Shown here piece by piece: positions 8,183 to 17,114 of a stretch of DNA of 64,000 nt. A program made the position numbers and the translations under genes. The DNA is from Chloroflexota bacterium (GTDB lineage: Bacteria > Chloroflexota > UBA11872 > VXNJ01): NCBI GenBank assembly GCA_009840625.1, contig VXNJ01000014.1, positions 64,907 to 128,906 on the forward strand, in the 5' to 3' direction. How positions within the stretch are numbered: the stretch's first letter is position 1; each line of letters begins with the position of its first letter. The notes under the pieces were generated by a model. It was not told the origin of the DNA and did not search any database. It saw only the letters and a program-made list of their open reading frames with translations.

Positions 8183-10423
8183 TCACGGCCCGGCCCGGGG
8201 CAGGGCGTAGATGGTGAGCGTCCCGCGCGGCGAGGTGAACACCGGCCGCAACGGCCCCGCCGGGGCGGGATCGACCGCCCGGTGCAGATCGCGTTCCAGC
8301 TGACCGAGAACGACATGCGTCACCCGGTTGGCTTCGAGTTCGCGGGCGATCTGCGGGTCGTTTAGTTTTCGGTACATCGCATCGACGTTCGCGGCGCGGG
8401 CGGCGAATTCGGCGTACTGGCTGCGGTAACTGAGGAACCCGTGGCCGAGCCAACCGATGACCCCGGGCACCCCGGTCCAGTTGGAGATGCGGTTCGCATC
8501 CGAGTAAGCCCGGCAGCAGGCTTCCATGATCACCGCGTCGCGGGGCAGATTGGCAGCCGCCCAGTTGGCGGCGGCGACATCCTCGGGACGATGGCGCTGC
8601 ATTGTACGCAGGGCATTCAGAGACGGCTCGCCGCCGTCGCGGACGCGCGCCGCCGCCGCGTTGGCCGAGTAACCGAGCGAGATCGCCAGAAGCCCCGCCA
8701 GAAGGGCGGCCACCGACCAGCGCCAGATGTCCAGGGAGATTCCTTTTCCTGTGCCGGCAAGCTCGGTCCAGCCGGAAATCAGCATTGCCGGCAGGGCGGC
8801 GCCGAAAAGGGTCCAGGCTGCAAACCCCAGCTTGAACATCGTGTTCATGCGCACGTACGGAGGCGAATAACCGTCGGCGACGATGATCACCTCCGGAACC
8901 GCGATCAGCAGCAGCGCCGCCGCGGCCAGCATCAGGAACGGGAGTTGTCCGGAACGTTCGCCGCGGGCGCAGTCTGAGATCGCCCACAGGGCCAGCAGCG
9001 CCCCGCCGCCGGAGAGCACCAGCGCGCCGGCCGAGAAGCTTAATTCGGCTAGTCCGGCAAGCGCGATCACCGAACCGGCGGGGGCCGCGCCCAGGGGACC
9101 CCACCGCGCGCAGTCGGACCAGATGCGCCAGGCGTAGAAACCAGACAGGGGAAGACCCCACATCAACAGATAGGGGCCGAGCTGGGAGCGCAGCGGCGCG
9201 CCCGCCGGGCCCAGGTTCAGCGGTTCGTAGGAGAGCAGCTGCGGCGCCGCGCAGAACAAAGCGCTCAGGGCGGCTAGGGCCGCGTGCAGGAAGTACCTCC
9301 TCCAGAGTGGGCGCGGGCGGGCGAGGTTGGCGGCCAGACCGGCGATCGGTCCGAGCCCGAGCGCCAGCGGGAAATCCCAGGAGTTAGTCGCCAGTGCCAG
9401 CCCGGCCACGCCGCCGGAAAAGATTGCCGCGGCGGGGCCCGGCGGTATCGCGCCCGAAAACCCGCGCCACCAGGCGATCGCAGCGACCCCGGCCAGCAGG
9501 ACCAGTGGCAGTCCCAGGGCGTGGGCGTGCAGGTCCCCCAGCAGGAATGTGAATACCGGGGTTTCGGTGATCGGGCAGTCGCGCACCGCGGAATCGCCAC
9601 ACGGCGGCAGCCCGCCGCCGGCGACGTTGCGAATGATGCGGGTGGCGTTCCAGCTGAGGCCCTGGTAGAAGAACGGATCGTCGGCGAAGCGCCCGCTCCA
9701 GTAGGCCAGGGCGGCCAGATTGCCGCTGAGCAGCGTCAGCAGGACCGCTGACGCCCCGCCCGCAGCGGCCAGACGCGCCGATGTCCGCGGCAAAAGGGCG
9801 CACAACTCGCGACCCAGGGCGAACGCGCCGAGCACCGCCAGACCGAACAGGTTGGCCAGAGCCAAGTCGAAGGCCAACAACCGGGGAATACCGGCCGCGG
9901 TTGCCCCAAGGGCCGCCGCGGCATGACCGAAATAGTAATAGACCAGGTGCTGGCCCGCCAGCCAGGCGTCGGCCGGAGGATAGGTGTCCGACCGCATGGC
10001 GGTGTTCAGGATCGCGAAGTTCGCCGGCGCCTCGGTCGCCATGACCCCGGGCACGTGCGCCCGCAGGACCAGGTAACCCCAGAACGCCGCCAGGAACAGC
10101 AGTTCGGCGGTCAGCAATCTCCGCCAGTGCGACTTCCAGAAACTCCGCAGGGCCGGGCTGCGCAGGAGCCAGGCCGCCGCCAGCATCACCATGACCCACC
10201 CGAGCCCGGAATTGAATCCGCGCTGGTTTGCGACCAGTCCGGTGTGCAGGATTGCCCAGCCGGCAAACGTGTACACGAACCAACCGATCGGCTTGGCCAG
10301 CATTTCCCCGCGGGTTGGCAGTGCTCGCAGCGCGTGCATCGCCAACGGGGCGCCGATGAAGGTGCATCCGGCGCTTAGCAGCGGCCACGCGACCAGGTAG
10401 AAGAAAGGGTTGGTCGGGTCCAC
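8183..10423 (-). CDS. DUF2298 / TIGR03662 (Chlor_Arch_YYY) large membrane protein
   Basis: A 746-residue protein with a dozen or more hydrophobic segments. Hallmarks of the Chlor_Arch_YYY family are visible: HYYYFGHAAAALG, GLSWNATRII and TPVFTFLLGDLHAHALGLPL. The family is thought to have a GT-C-like fold, with no proven function. It is followed 2 bp later by the TIGR03663-type gene, the pairing known from Chloroflexi genomes. It starts at ATG 10423, 44 bp after ridA on the same strand. Role in cell-envelope glycosylation is a guess from fold and partner. Confidence 0.82.
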   Translation of the reverse strand: MDPTNPFFYLVAWPLLSAGCTFIGAPLAMHALRALPTRGEMLAKPIGWFVYTFAGWAILHTGLVANQRGFNSGLGWVMVMLAAAWLLRSPALRSFWKSHWRRLLTAELLFLAAFWGYLVLRAHVPGVMATEAPANFAILNTAMRSDTYPPADAWLAGQHLVYYYFGHAAAALGATAAGIPRLLAFDLALANLFGLAVLGAFALGRELCALLPRTSARLAAAGGASAVLLTLLSGNLAALAYWSGRFADDPFFYQGLSWNATRIIRNVAGGGLPPCGDSAVRDCPITETPVFTFLLGDLHAHALGLPLVLLAGVAAIAWWRGFSGAIPPGPAAAIFSGGVAGLALATNSWDFPLALGLGPIAGLAANLARPRPLWRRYFLHAALAALSALFCAAPQLLSYEPLNLGPAGAPLRSQLGPYLLMWGLPLSGFYAWRIWSDCARWGPLGAAPAGSVIALAGLAELSFSAGALVLSGGGALLALWAISDCARGERSGQLPFLMLAAAALLLIAVPEVIIVADGYSPPYVRMNTMFKLGFAAWTLFGAALPAMLISGWTELAGTGKGISLDIWRWSVAALLAGLLAISLGYSANAAAARVRDGGEPSLNALRTMQRHRPEDVAAANWAAANLPRDAVIMEACCRAYSDANRISNWTGVPGVIGWLGHGFLSYRSQYAEFAARAANVDAMYRKLNDPQIARELEANRVTHVVLGQLERDLHRAVDPAPAGPLRPVFTSPRGTLTIYALPRAGP

Positions 10424-10467
10424 GGGCCTACCCCGGTCCCGTCAGCGGGCCACGGGCATGCGAACGG

Positions 10468-10923
10468 TTAGTCGAACTGCACGATCATTTCGATTTCGAC
10501 CGGAGTATTCAGCGGTAACTCGTTGGCGCCGACAGCCGACCGTGCGTGGCGCCCACGCTCGCCGAACACCTGGGCCATCAGGTCCGAGCAACCGTTGATG
10601 ACCTTGGGCTGATCGGAGAATCCCGGCGCCGAATTGACGAATCCCAAGACCTTGACGATCCGGACCACCCGGTCGAGATTTCCCAGCGTGGCGCGGATCG
10701 TGGCCAGCAGGTTGATGCCGACCGCGCGCGCCACGACCGCGGCTTCGTCGGCGTCCAGGTCGGATCCGACTTTGCCGCTCCACGAACCTTCGCTCGCCGC
10801 CGGCAGGTGGCCGGCGAGATAGAGCATGTTGCCGCTTTGTACCGAGGTAACGTAGCTACCGGCCGGCACCGCCGGTTCGGGCAATTCGATCCCCAGTTCG
10901 ATCAATCTGGCTTCAGCGCTCAA
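10468..10923 (-). CDS. RidA/YjgF-family enamine/imine deaminase
   Basis: A 151-residue member of the RidA superfamily, whose classic enzyme hydrolyses reactive enamines and imines released by PLP enzymes. Visible signs are SGNMLYLAGHLP in the first half and the C-terminal motif ELPLNTPVEIEM, preceded by GRHARSAVG, where the substrate-binding Arg normally lies. It belongs to the longer YjgF subgroup rather than the 125-residue archetype. It directly follows a SelA-like PLP enzyme on the same strand (81 bp gap), so detoxifying that enzyme's product is a reasonable idea. Confidence 0.85.
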   Translation of the reverse strand: MSAEARLIELGIELPEPAVPAGSYVTSVQSGNMLYLAGHLPAASEGSWSGKVGSDLDADEAAVVARAVGINLLATIRATLGNLDRVVRIVKVLGFVNSAPGFSDQPKVINGCSDLMAQVFGERGRHARSAVGANELPLNTPVEIEMIVQFD

Positions 10924-11004
10924 GGCGGTTTTTTACCTTTCTGGAGTTCTCGCGTCCGGCCGACCTCGCTTCGGAAACCTGGCCGGAGCAGATGCTCGGT
11001 ACTT

Positions 11005-12183
11005 TCAGGACGCCGTCCCAATTTCTTCCCTGAGGCGCCGGCCGACCAGTTCGGCCTCGCCGTCGCGCAGGCAAGCGACATCGACGTTTAGGAAAGTCGC
11101 CCCCGGGTATCCGCCGCGCAGCCGGATGTCGGCCTCACCGGCACGCAGGGCCGCCGTCACTGATTCAACGTTGGCCGAACCGTCCGGATCCAGGTGCACG
11201 CGCAACCGGGGAACCGGCAGCCCGGTTTCGTCCGGGCAGACTCGCTCGACCCGCACGCCGGGCACGTCGCCCAGAGCGCGCTCAATCTGCGCGCACCGAT
11301 CGGACCAGGCTGAAAGTAGGACGGATTCGTCTTTCTGCATGTAGATTTCGGCCGCAACCTGCAGCCCTACCAGCTGCTCGCGGGCGACCTTGGCGACCCG
11401 GCCAAGCATGCCCTCGGCCGGAGCGGCCATCATGCCGGCGCTGCGCACGTAGGCCGTGGCCCCGACTAGCAGACCGGTCGCATTGGGCCCGCCCAAGGCT
11501 TTGCCGCCGGAGACCGAGACCAGCGTCGCGCCGTCGGAACGCAGCTCGGCGATGCGCCCGATCGGGGGAATCTCGGCGGCCGCATCGACCAGCAGCGGCA
11601 GGCCGTGCGCTTCGGCCAGCTCGGCCAGCGCCCTGATCGAGAGCAGCATCTGGCCCGGCATCTCCCAGGTCAGGATGGCACCAATCGCGCATGTCTGTTC
11701 CCCGATCGCGCTCTCCACCGCGTCGACGGTCGAGGCCAGCACCCGGCCCCCCAACCCGCGGTCGTAGACCGCTTCGGTGGGCGCGACCACCACCCGGGCC
11801 CCCGACATCTCGAAAGTCTTGGTCCAGGTTCCGGCCATCTGGGCCGGGAATACGATTTCATTGCGGTGCCCGCTGCTGTCGGGCAGCCTGGCCATCAGTT
11901 GACGGTCGCCGCCGGCTATCGCCGCCGCCGCGGCAAGCATGTTGGCCGCCCCCGCCCCGGCGGTAACCTGCACCGCGGACCCGGATCCGGCGGTGAATCC
12001 GAGCAACCCCCCGATTTCCTCGGCCACGAGGCGCTGCAGGTCGGGCAGACTGACCCAATCGGCGGCTGCCCGGCCCATCGCCTCGACGACTTCCGGAGCG
12101 CTCAACGACCCGCCCAGCGCGGTGTAGTTTCCGGCGGCGTTGACGATCGGGCGCAGGCCGTAACGTTCGCGGTAAATGCTCAA
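11005..12183 (-). CDS. SelA-like PLP-dependent enzyme (DgaE/SelA family)
   Basis: A 392-residue fold-type I PLP enzyme of the L-seryl-tRNA(Sec) selenium transferase superfamily. The Schiff-base lysine lies in SVSGGKALGGPN and the PLP-ring aspartate in LLVDAAAEIPP. An N-terminal RPIVNAAGNYTALGGS segment is characteristic. No selenocysteine genes (selB, selC, selD) are nearby, so a lyase role like D-glucosaminate-6-phosphate ammonia-lyase is more likely than selenium transfer. It sits between a TPP enzyme (16 bp upstream) and ridA, suggesting a small catabolic module. The substrate is unknown. Confidence 0.82.
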   Translation of the reverse strand: MSIYRERYGLRPIVNAAGNYTALGGSLSAPEVVEAMGRAAADWVSLPDLQRLVAEEIGGLLGFTAGSGSAVQVTAGAGAANMLAAAAAIAGGDRQLMARLPDSSGHRNEIVFPAQMAGTWTKTFEMSGARVVVAPTEAVYDRGLGGRVLASTVDAVESAIGEQTCAIGAILTWEMPGQMLLSIRALAELAEAHGLPLLVDAAAEIPPIGRIAELRSDGATLVSVSGGKALGGPNATGLLVGATAYVRSAGMMAAPAEGMLGRVAKVAREQLVGLQVAAEIYMQKDESVLLSAWSDRCAQIERALGDVPGVRVERVCPDETGLPVPRLRVHLDPDGSANVESVTAALRAGEADIRLRGGYPGATFLNVDVACLRDGEAELVGRRLREEIGTAS

Positions 12184-12199
12184 AGCACCCTCCGGCCGA

Positions 12200-13846
12200 T
12201 CATCCGACTCGGCGGCGTGGCAGCCTGGTGGTCGGCTTGGTTATCACATCAAGCACGGCCGGCTGGCCCTCGCTATTGGCCCGGGCCGCGCGCTCCAGGG
12301 CAGGCCCAATATCGCCCGGGTCGGTGACCCGGATTCCGACGCAGCCCAGCGCCCTGGCCACCGCCGCATAGTCACCGTCGGCGGTGTCCGAGCCAAAGCG
12401 GGCGGCCGACTCGGGAATGTGGTTGTCGGCGTAGCCGGAAAACTTCGAATCGTGCTTGACCACGGTGGTTATCGGGATCTGCTCGCGGGCGGCGGTTTCC
12501 CAGTCCATCGCGGTCATCCCTACCGCCGCGTCGCCCATCGCATTCACGACCCAGCGGTCGGGAGTTGCCAGCTTGGCGCCCATCGCCGCCCCGAGCGAAA
12601 AACCGAGCTGGGTGGACTGACCCCAGCCCAGATAGTCTTCGGGTTCGCGGGTCACGTAGAAGGGGGCCTGAATGTCCCGGCTGGTACCGGACTCGTGCAA
12701 GAGCGTGGATGGCCGGCTTTGCAGCTGCCGCCAGAGCTCGGCAAACAGCCGGTAGCCGTTGATGGGGGTCCCGCTGTCGTTGAATTCGGCTTCGTATTCG
12801 GCCAGCTGTCGCTTGCGCAGGGCGGCCAGGTTCTCCCGGGCAGCCGTGCCCCGGGCGGCGAACTGTTCGCGCCCGCGGCTCTCCAGCTCCTGGTTCAGGG
12901 CGGCGATGAACAATCCGGCGTCGGCCTGCACCGCCACCTCGGCCGGGTAGTTCTTGTGCAACTCGCCGGCAGACACGTTGCACTGGATCATCTTCTTGCC
13001 GGCCGGCACGGTGGGCGTGAACGATGACTGCGACAGGCTGGAGCCGATCGTCAGCAGCACGTCGCAGGATTCCAGGTAGTGGTCGGCCATCGCGGTGGCA
13101 GTTAACGCGCCGACCCCGGCCGCCAGCGGATGGTCTTCGGGGAACCCGCCTTTGCCCATCAGGGTCGTCATTACCGGCGTGCCGCTGGTTTCGGCCAACT
13201 CCACCAGACCGGCGCTGGCGCGGGCCCACTTGACTCCGCTTCCGGACCAGATGAGAGGACACCGTGCCTGCTCAATCAGATCGGCGGCCGCCTCCACGGC
13301 GCCCTGATCGGGCGCCATGCGGATCGGCTCGACCGGCCGGTAATCGAGTTCGCCGGAAAATTCAGCCCGCACCGCCTCGGAGAGGATCTCGACCATGACC
13401 GGTCCCGGCCGCCCCGAACGCAGGGCGACGAATGCGCGCCGCAGCTTCTCCTGGATCTGGCGTTCCAGGTAAAGCCGGGTCCCGAATTTGAGGGTGCCGG
13501 CGTAGTTGTCGAGGCTGTCGAAGGTGGGCGTCTTGCCGATCGCGTCGATCCCGTAGTGACCGGGCAGGAACAGCATCGCGGAGTTGTCGGTGCGGGCGTG
13601 GGCGATCGGTGAAAAGGCGTTCTCGGAACCGGCCGACTGCTGGACCGAGAAAACCCCGATCTTGCGCCCCCAGGTGGCCCGCGACATGCCGTCGGCCATG
13701 TTGCCGGCGACCCGTTCCTGGCGGGCCATGACCACGCGCAGGCCGGCCCGGGCCATCGCTTCCTGCAGGTTGGATATCGGAAAGCAGAACGCGGTGTCCA
13801 CTCCCTCGCGGCGCAGGATTTCGACGATCGCGTCGGCGCCGTTCAA
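12200..13846 (-). CDS. Thiamine-pyrophosphate-dependent enzyme (acetolactate synthase/benzoylformate decarboxylase-like)
   Basis: A 548-residue TPP enzyme with the usual three domains: N-terminal PYR, central and C-terminal PP. The PYR-domain catalytic Glu is in RQERVAGNMADG. The TPP/Mg motif begins NAMGDAAVGMTAMDWE. The frame is open upstream of 13846, but LNGADAIVEILRREGVD is the family N-terminus, so TTG at 13846 is preferred. That start overlaps the ispH stop by 4 nt (TTGA). It lacks an adjacent small regulatory subunit, so it is probably a 2-keto-acid decarboxylase or related lyase rather than biosynthetic IlvB. Confidence 0.8.
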   Translation of the reverse strand: MNGADAIVEILRREGVDTAFCFPISNLQEAMARAGLRVVMARQERVAGNMADGMSRATWGRKIGVFSVQQSAGSENAFSPIAHARTDNSAMLFLPGHYGIDAIGKTPTFDSLDNYAGTLKFGTRLYLERQIQEKLRRAFVALRSGRPGPVMVEILSEAVRAEFSGELDYRPVEPIRMAPDQGAVEAAADLIEQARCPLIWSGSGVKWARASAGLVELAETSGTPVMTTLMGKGGFPEDHPLAAGVGALTATAMADHYLESCDVLLTIGSSLSQSSFTPTVPAGKKMIQCNVSAGELHKNYPAEVAVQADAGLFIAALNQELESRGREQFAARGTAARENLAALRKRQLAEYEAEFNDSGTPINGYRLFAELWRQLQSRPSTLLHESGTSRDIQAPFYVTREPEDYLGWGQSTQLGFSLGAAMGAKLATPDRWVVNAMGDAAVGMTAMDWETAAREQIPITTVVKHDSKFSGYADNHIPESAARFGSDTADGDYAAVARALGCVGIRVTDPGDIGPALERAARANSEGQPAVLDVITKPTTRLPRRRVG

Positions 13847-14736
13847 TTGAGCAGGTCCGTGATCTTTTGCGAATCGGGGCGGAACCGCTCCAGCAGCCTT
13901 ATCACCTCGCGGCCAAGCGGCGAAGGCGTGGAAGCGCCGGCGGTGACCGCCACGCGCCGGGCGCCGGAGAACCACTCGTCGCGCATTTCGGCGGCAGTCC
14001 CGACCAGGTAGGCCGGTATGCCAACCCTTTGCTTGACCACCTCGACCAGCCGGTTGGAGTTCGAACTGCGTTTCGAGCCGACCACGATGACGAGATCGAC
14101 GGTGCGGGCGGCTTCCACGACCGCCTCCTGGCGGTCCTGCGTGGCCCGGCAGATGTCGTTGTGGACGCGGATGTCGGGCCAGCGGTTGCGGGCCGCCCGT
14201 ATGACCGCCGCGGTGTCCCAGATGCCCAGCGTCGTCTGGGTGGTTAGGGCCAGTTTCCGATTCTCGATTCTGAGGTTAACGACGTCTTCCGGGGTTTCCA
14301 CCAGGTGGACCCGGTCCGGCGCCTCGCCGATGCAGCCGACCGCTTCGGGGTGGCCCCGGCGGCCGACGTACAAGACGTCGAACCCGTCGGCGACCAGATC
14401 GTTGATCAAATCGTGGGTGACCTGCACGTCGCGGCAGGTGGTGTCGATCGCCTCGAGCTTTTTGTCGGCGACCAGTTCGCGAACCTGCGGAGAGACGCCG
14501 TGGGCGGTGTAAAGAACGGTGCCGTCCTCGATTTGCTGCAGGCCGGCGATGCGATCGTCCGAGTCGATCAATTTGATTCCGAGTTCTTCGAGCTCGGCGG
14601 TCATGTGCTCGTTGTGGACCAGGTGGCCGAGCATGTAAATTGGCCCGTCCACCGATTTGGCGGCCTTGCGGGCCATCGTGACCGCGGTCACGACCCCGTG
14701 ACAGTACCCTCGCGGGTTGACCGCCACTACTTCCAT
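13843..14736 (-). CDS. ispH: 4-Hydroxy-3-methylbut-2-enyl diphosphate reductase IspH
   Basis: Last step of the MEP isoprenoid pathway, a [4Fe-4S] reductase making IPP and DMAPP. The three cluster cysteines are visible in GYCHGV (C12), DTTCRDV and NDICRATQ. The active-site Glu is in GHPEA and the Thr in TTQTT. 297 residues is standard. It lies 72 bp after thyX on the same strand and overlaps the next gene by 4 nt. Confidence 0.97.
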   Translation of the reverse strand: MEVVAVNPRGYCHGVVTAVTMARKAAKSVDGPIYMLGHLVHNEHMTAELEELGIKLIDSDDRIAGLQQIEDGTVLYTAHGVSPQVRELVADKKLEAIDTTCRDVQVTHDLINDLVADGFDVLYVGRRGHPEAVGCIGEAPDRVHLVETPEDVVNLRIENRKLALTTQTTLGIWDTAAVIRAARNRWPDIRVHNDICRATQDRQEAVVEAARTVDLVIVVGSKRSSNSNRLVEVVKQRVGIPAYLVGTAAEMRDEWFSGARRVAVTAGASTPSPLGREVIRLLERFRPDSQKITDLLN

Positions 14737-14808
14737 TCAGGAACCTCAAACGCTGTGCTCGAACCGCCCCTAAATCTTAAGAACGGGTCGCCGCCGAACC
14801 GCGCGAAG

Positions 14809-15642
14809 TCAGACTTTGCGATGCTCGGTTACCGCCTGGCTGGTCCCGTCGGGCAGGGACTGGAGCTGGTAGTCGCCGAACAGGTTCGGGGCTTCCTCCT
14901 GCATGATCGCCAGCACCTTGGTGGCCACGCGGCGGATCTCGGGTTCGGCATGCTCGTTGCCGCGCAGCTCGATGAAGTGGCGCAGGGCGCGCGCGTTGGC
15001 GGTGACGAAGATCTTGGTCTCGGTCGCGTTGGGCAGCACCGAACGGGCCGCCTGGCGGGCCATCTTGCGGCGCAGGGTGCGGCTTTCGACATCTGCGAAG
15101 CGTCCGCGCAACGCGCGCACGAGCTTGCGGTACGAATCCAGCGAATTGCGAATCGACTCGACCCAGATCCGGTGGGCTTCCGGGTCGTTTGCGATCACGT
15201 CGGGCTCAACGAACTGGGAATTGGCGGCGTTCACGTAGCGCTGCGAAAGCTGGCTGTAGCCGAATCCGGCGCGGTGGCGGATCAGTTCATGCGTAAATGA
15301 GCGCGATACCCCGCTGAAAATGAAATTCCAGACCGCGTGCTCGAGCACGCTGCCGTGACCGGAGGCGATGATGTTGCCCAAATATTCCCGGTTGGATTTG
15401 CGACCCTTGCCGAATGACATGTAGCAGAGTCTTCCGCCGGCTTCGGCCAGGAGCTCGGCTGCGTTGTCGGAGTCGGAGACCCATTCCAGGCCGTGATCGG
15501 CCAGGAATTGCGCGGTTCCGGCGTCGACCATCGATTGACGGCCGACCAGCACGACCTGCGGTTCGGTAATCACCGCGAGGTCGTCGGGGGCTTGGCTATT
15601 GGGTTCAGCCGGTACCGGTTTGGTTGCTTTTGATGTGGCCAC
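14809..15642 (-). CDS. thyX: Flavin-dependent thymidylate synthase ThyX
   Basis: Makes dTMP from dUMP with FAD and methylene-tetrahydrofolate. The signature is RHRAGFGYSQLSQRY (R122-H123-R124, S133), with 8 rather than the canonical 7 residues between RHR and Ser. SGHGSVLEHA, another conserved block, lies near residue 94. The frame is open to 15813, but the upstream part is low-complexity and runs into the divergent gene. GTG at 15642 (277 residues) gives the family length. It heads the long leftward run ending at rsgA. Confidence 0.93.
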   Translation of the reverse strand: MATSKATKPVPAEPNSQAPDDLAVITEPQVVLVGRQSMVDAGTAQFLADHGLEWVSDSDNAAELLAEAGGRLCYMSFGKGRKSNREYLGNIIASGHGSVLEHAVWNFIFSGVSRSFTHELIRHRAGFGYSQLSQRYVNAANSQFVEPDVIANDPEAHRIWVESIRNSLDSYRKLVRALRGRFADVESRTLRRKMARQAARSVLPNATETKIFVTANARALRHFIELRGNEHAEPEIRRVATKVLAIMQEEAPNLFGDYQLQSLPDGTSQAVTEHRKV

Positions 15643-15687
15643 GAAGCCCGCTCTCGTGTCTTGGTTCGATCTTGCGCTGGATGATTG

Positions 15688-15960
15688 ATGCCGCCGTCCG
15701 CTGATGCAGCCGCCGAATCGGCCAACCTGCCCCAGGGCGACTGGTATATCGTTCCGCCGGTCGAGGGCGAATGGAAGGTCGAGGCCACCCCGGACGGACG
15801 CGGAGGGCAGCACCTTCGCATGCTATACCCCGCCGGGTACGCGGCGACGGTTTACATGCGTGCCGACGGGAGGTTGCGGGTGCGGCTCTACCGCGACAAT
15901 CGACCTCACCCGATGGAGATCGACCATGATCGGTTGCACATTTGGTTCGTAGACGAATGA
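15688..15960 (+). CDS. Small conserved-looking hypothetical protein
   Basis: A 90-residue protein, not recognised. It opens with an Ala/Pro-rich tail, followed by a compact beta-rich segment (WYIVPPVEGEWKVEATPDG, then alternating polar and hydrophobic stretches ending IWFVDE). No signal peptide or membrane segment is seen. Its stop overlaps the start of the metalloprotease gene (ATGA), indicating co-translation. ATG at 15688 is chosen; a TTG one codon earlier is also possible. It reads as a real coding gene because its strand, frame and coupling fit the next gene. Confidence 0.6.
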   Translation: MPPSADAAAESANLPQGDWYIVPPVEGEWKVEATPDGRGGQHLRMLYPAGYAATVYMRADGRLRVRLYRDNRPHPMEIDHDRLHIWFVDE

Positions 15961-17057
15961 ATGCCCTTCCGGGACTGAAACTGGCCCGCGCGTTGGCGCC
16001 AGCGACCCCGCTGCTGCTCGGCGCCGGATACGCGGTCGGGCGCCTCACCGCCCGGGGCCTGACCGGCTGGCTTTCCCGCGACAGCGTGCTGGACCTGGGC
16101 CTTGCCCGCACGGTGGCCTACTCGGTGCAGAGGCCGGTGCCGGCGGCGTATTTCGGCGCCGAATTTTCGGCCGCGGCGGGCCGCGATTGCGCCGACGCCA
16201 TCACCCGCGTGCTCGACCGCCCCTGGGGCGGAGATCGCCGGGTCCACGGAATCGGCCCTGATGAATGGCTGGAATTGAACCTGCACCGGTTCGCCCAGAT
16301 GCTGGAACCGGTCGGCGCCGACCATGCGCCGGAATTGCACAACCCGCTGGCCAGGACGGTCATCAGCGTCCAGCTGGGCCTGATGCTCGGATACCTATCC
16401 ACTCGGGTACTGGGCCAGTTCGACCTCCCGCTGTTTGAAAGCGGCAGCGGCCGGACCTACCTGGTCGAACCCAATATCCACGCCCTGGCCGGGCGCCTGC
16501 AGATCGATCCCGAGCAGCTCTGGCGCTGGGTGGCGGTACACGAACTCACCCATGCTCTCGAATTCGAACGCGCGCCCTGGCTGGCCGAGTACCTGCGAGG
16601 CCAGATCGTGACCTTTTTCAGCGGCGTGGGCGAGCCCGCCGAATCCGAATCGAAGTCCGGCAACCGGAATTCGAAACTCATGTGGTTCGCGCTCAGCGGG
16701 CGCCAGCGCCAGGTCGTGGAACAGATTCAGGCCTGCATGAGCCTGCTGGAGGGCTATTCGAATCTGCTGATGCGCCAGGTCGGGCGCGAGACCCTGTCGC
16801 AATGGCGTCAGATCGATTCGAAATTGCGGGCCCGCGACAAGTCGCGGTCACTGATTACGGGAATCGTGCTCCGCATCCTCGGGCTGGGGCTGAAGATGGA
16901 ACAGTACCAGCTCGGCGACCGTTTCTGTCAGGAGATTGACCGCCGCTACGGGCGGGACTTCTTGGACTTGGCCTGGGAATCGCCCGGTCAGCTACCCACC
17001 CTGGCCGAGATCGCCGAACCCCAGCGCTGGGCGCGGCGTCTGGAGTCCGGCCCCTAG
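15957..17057 (+). CDS. Zinc-dependent metalloprotease-like protein, DUF2342 family
   Basis: A 366-residue protein of the family annotated as coenzyme F420 biosynthesis-associated or zincin-like metallopeptidase type 2, common in Actinobacteria and Chloroflexi. The zinc site is VHELTHALEFERAPWL, an HExxH with a downstream Glu. Conserved helical blocks follow (residues about 255-340). The start ATG overlaps the stop of the small protein by 4 nt. The biological substrate is unknown, and the link to F420 is only by family name. Confidence 0.82.
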   Translation: MNALPGLKLARALAPATPLLLGAGYAVGRLTARGLTGWLSRDSVLDLGLARTVAYSVQRPVPAAYFGAEFSAAAGRDCADAITRVLDRPWGGDRRVHGIGPDEWLELNLHRFAQMLEPVGADHAPELHNPLARTVISVQLGLMLGYLSTRVLGQFDLPLFESGSGRTYLVEPNIHALAGRLQIDPEQLWRWVAVHELTHALEFERAPWLAEYLRGQIVTFFSGVGEPAESESKSGNRNSKLMWFALSGRQRQVVEQIQACMSLLEGYSNLLMRQVGRETLSQWRQIDSKLRARDKSRSLITGIVLRILGLGLKMEQYQLGDRFCQEIDRRYGRDFLDLAWESPGQLPTLAEIAEPQRWARRLESGP

Positions 17058-17114
17058 CCGAGCGAATCGAATAGGCCGCCTCGCAAATGGCTGGGCCAGG
17101 TCGCCGCCGTCCGG

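Noticed and set aside
6495-9161. Very long open frame extending the glycosyltransferase gene upstream
   Set aside because: The extra part lies antisense-free inside the DUF2298 gene in another frame, a high-GC artefact; the family N-terminus starts at 8180.
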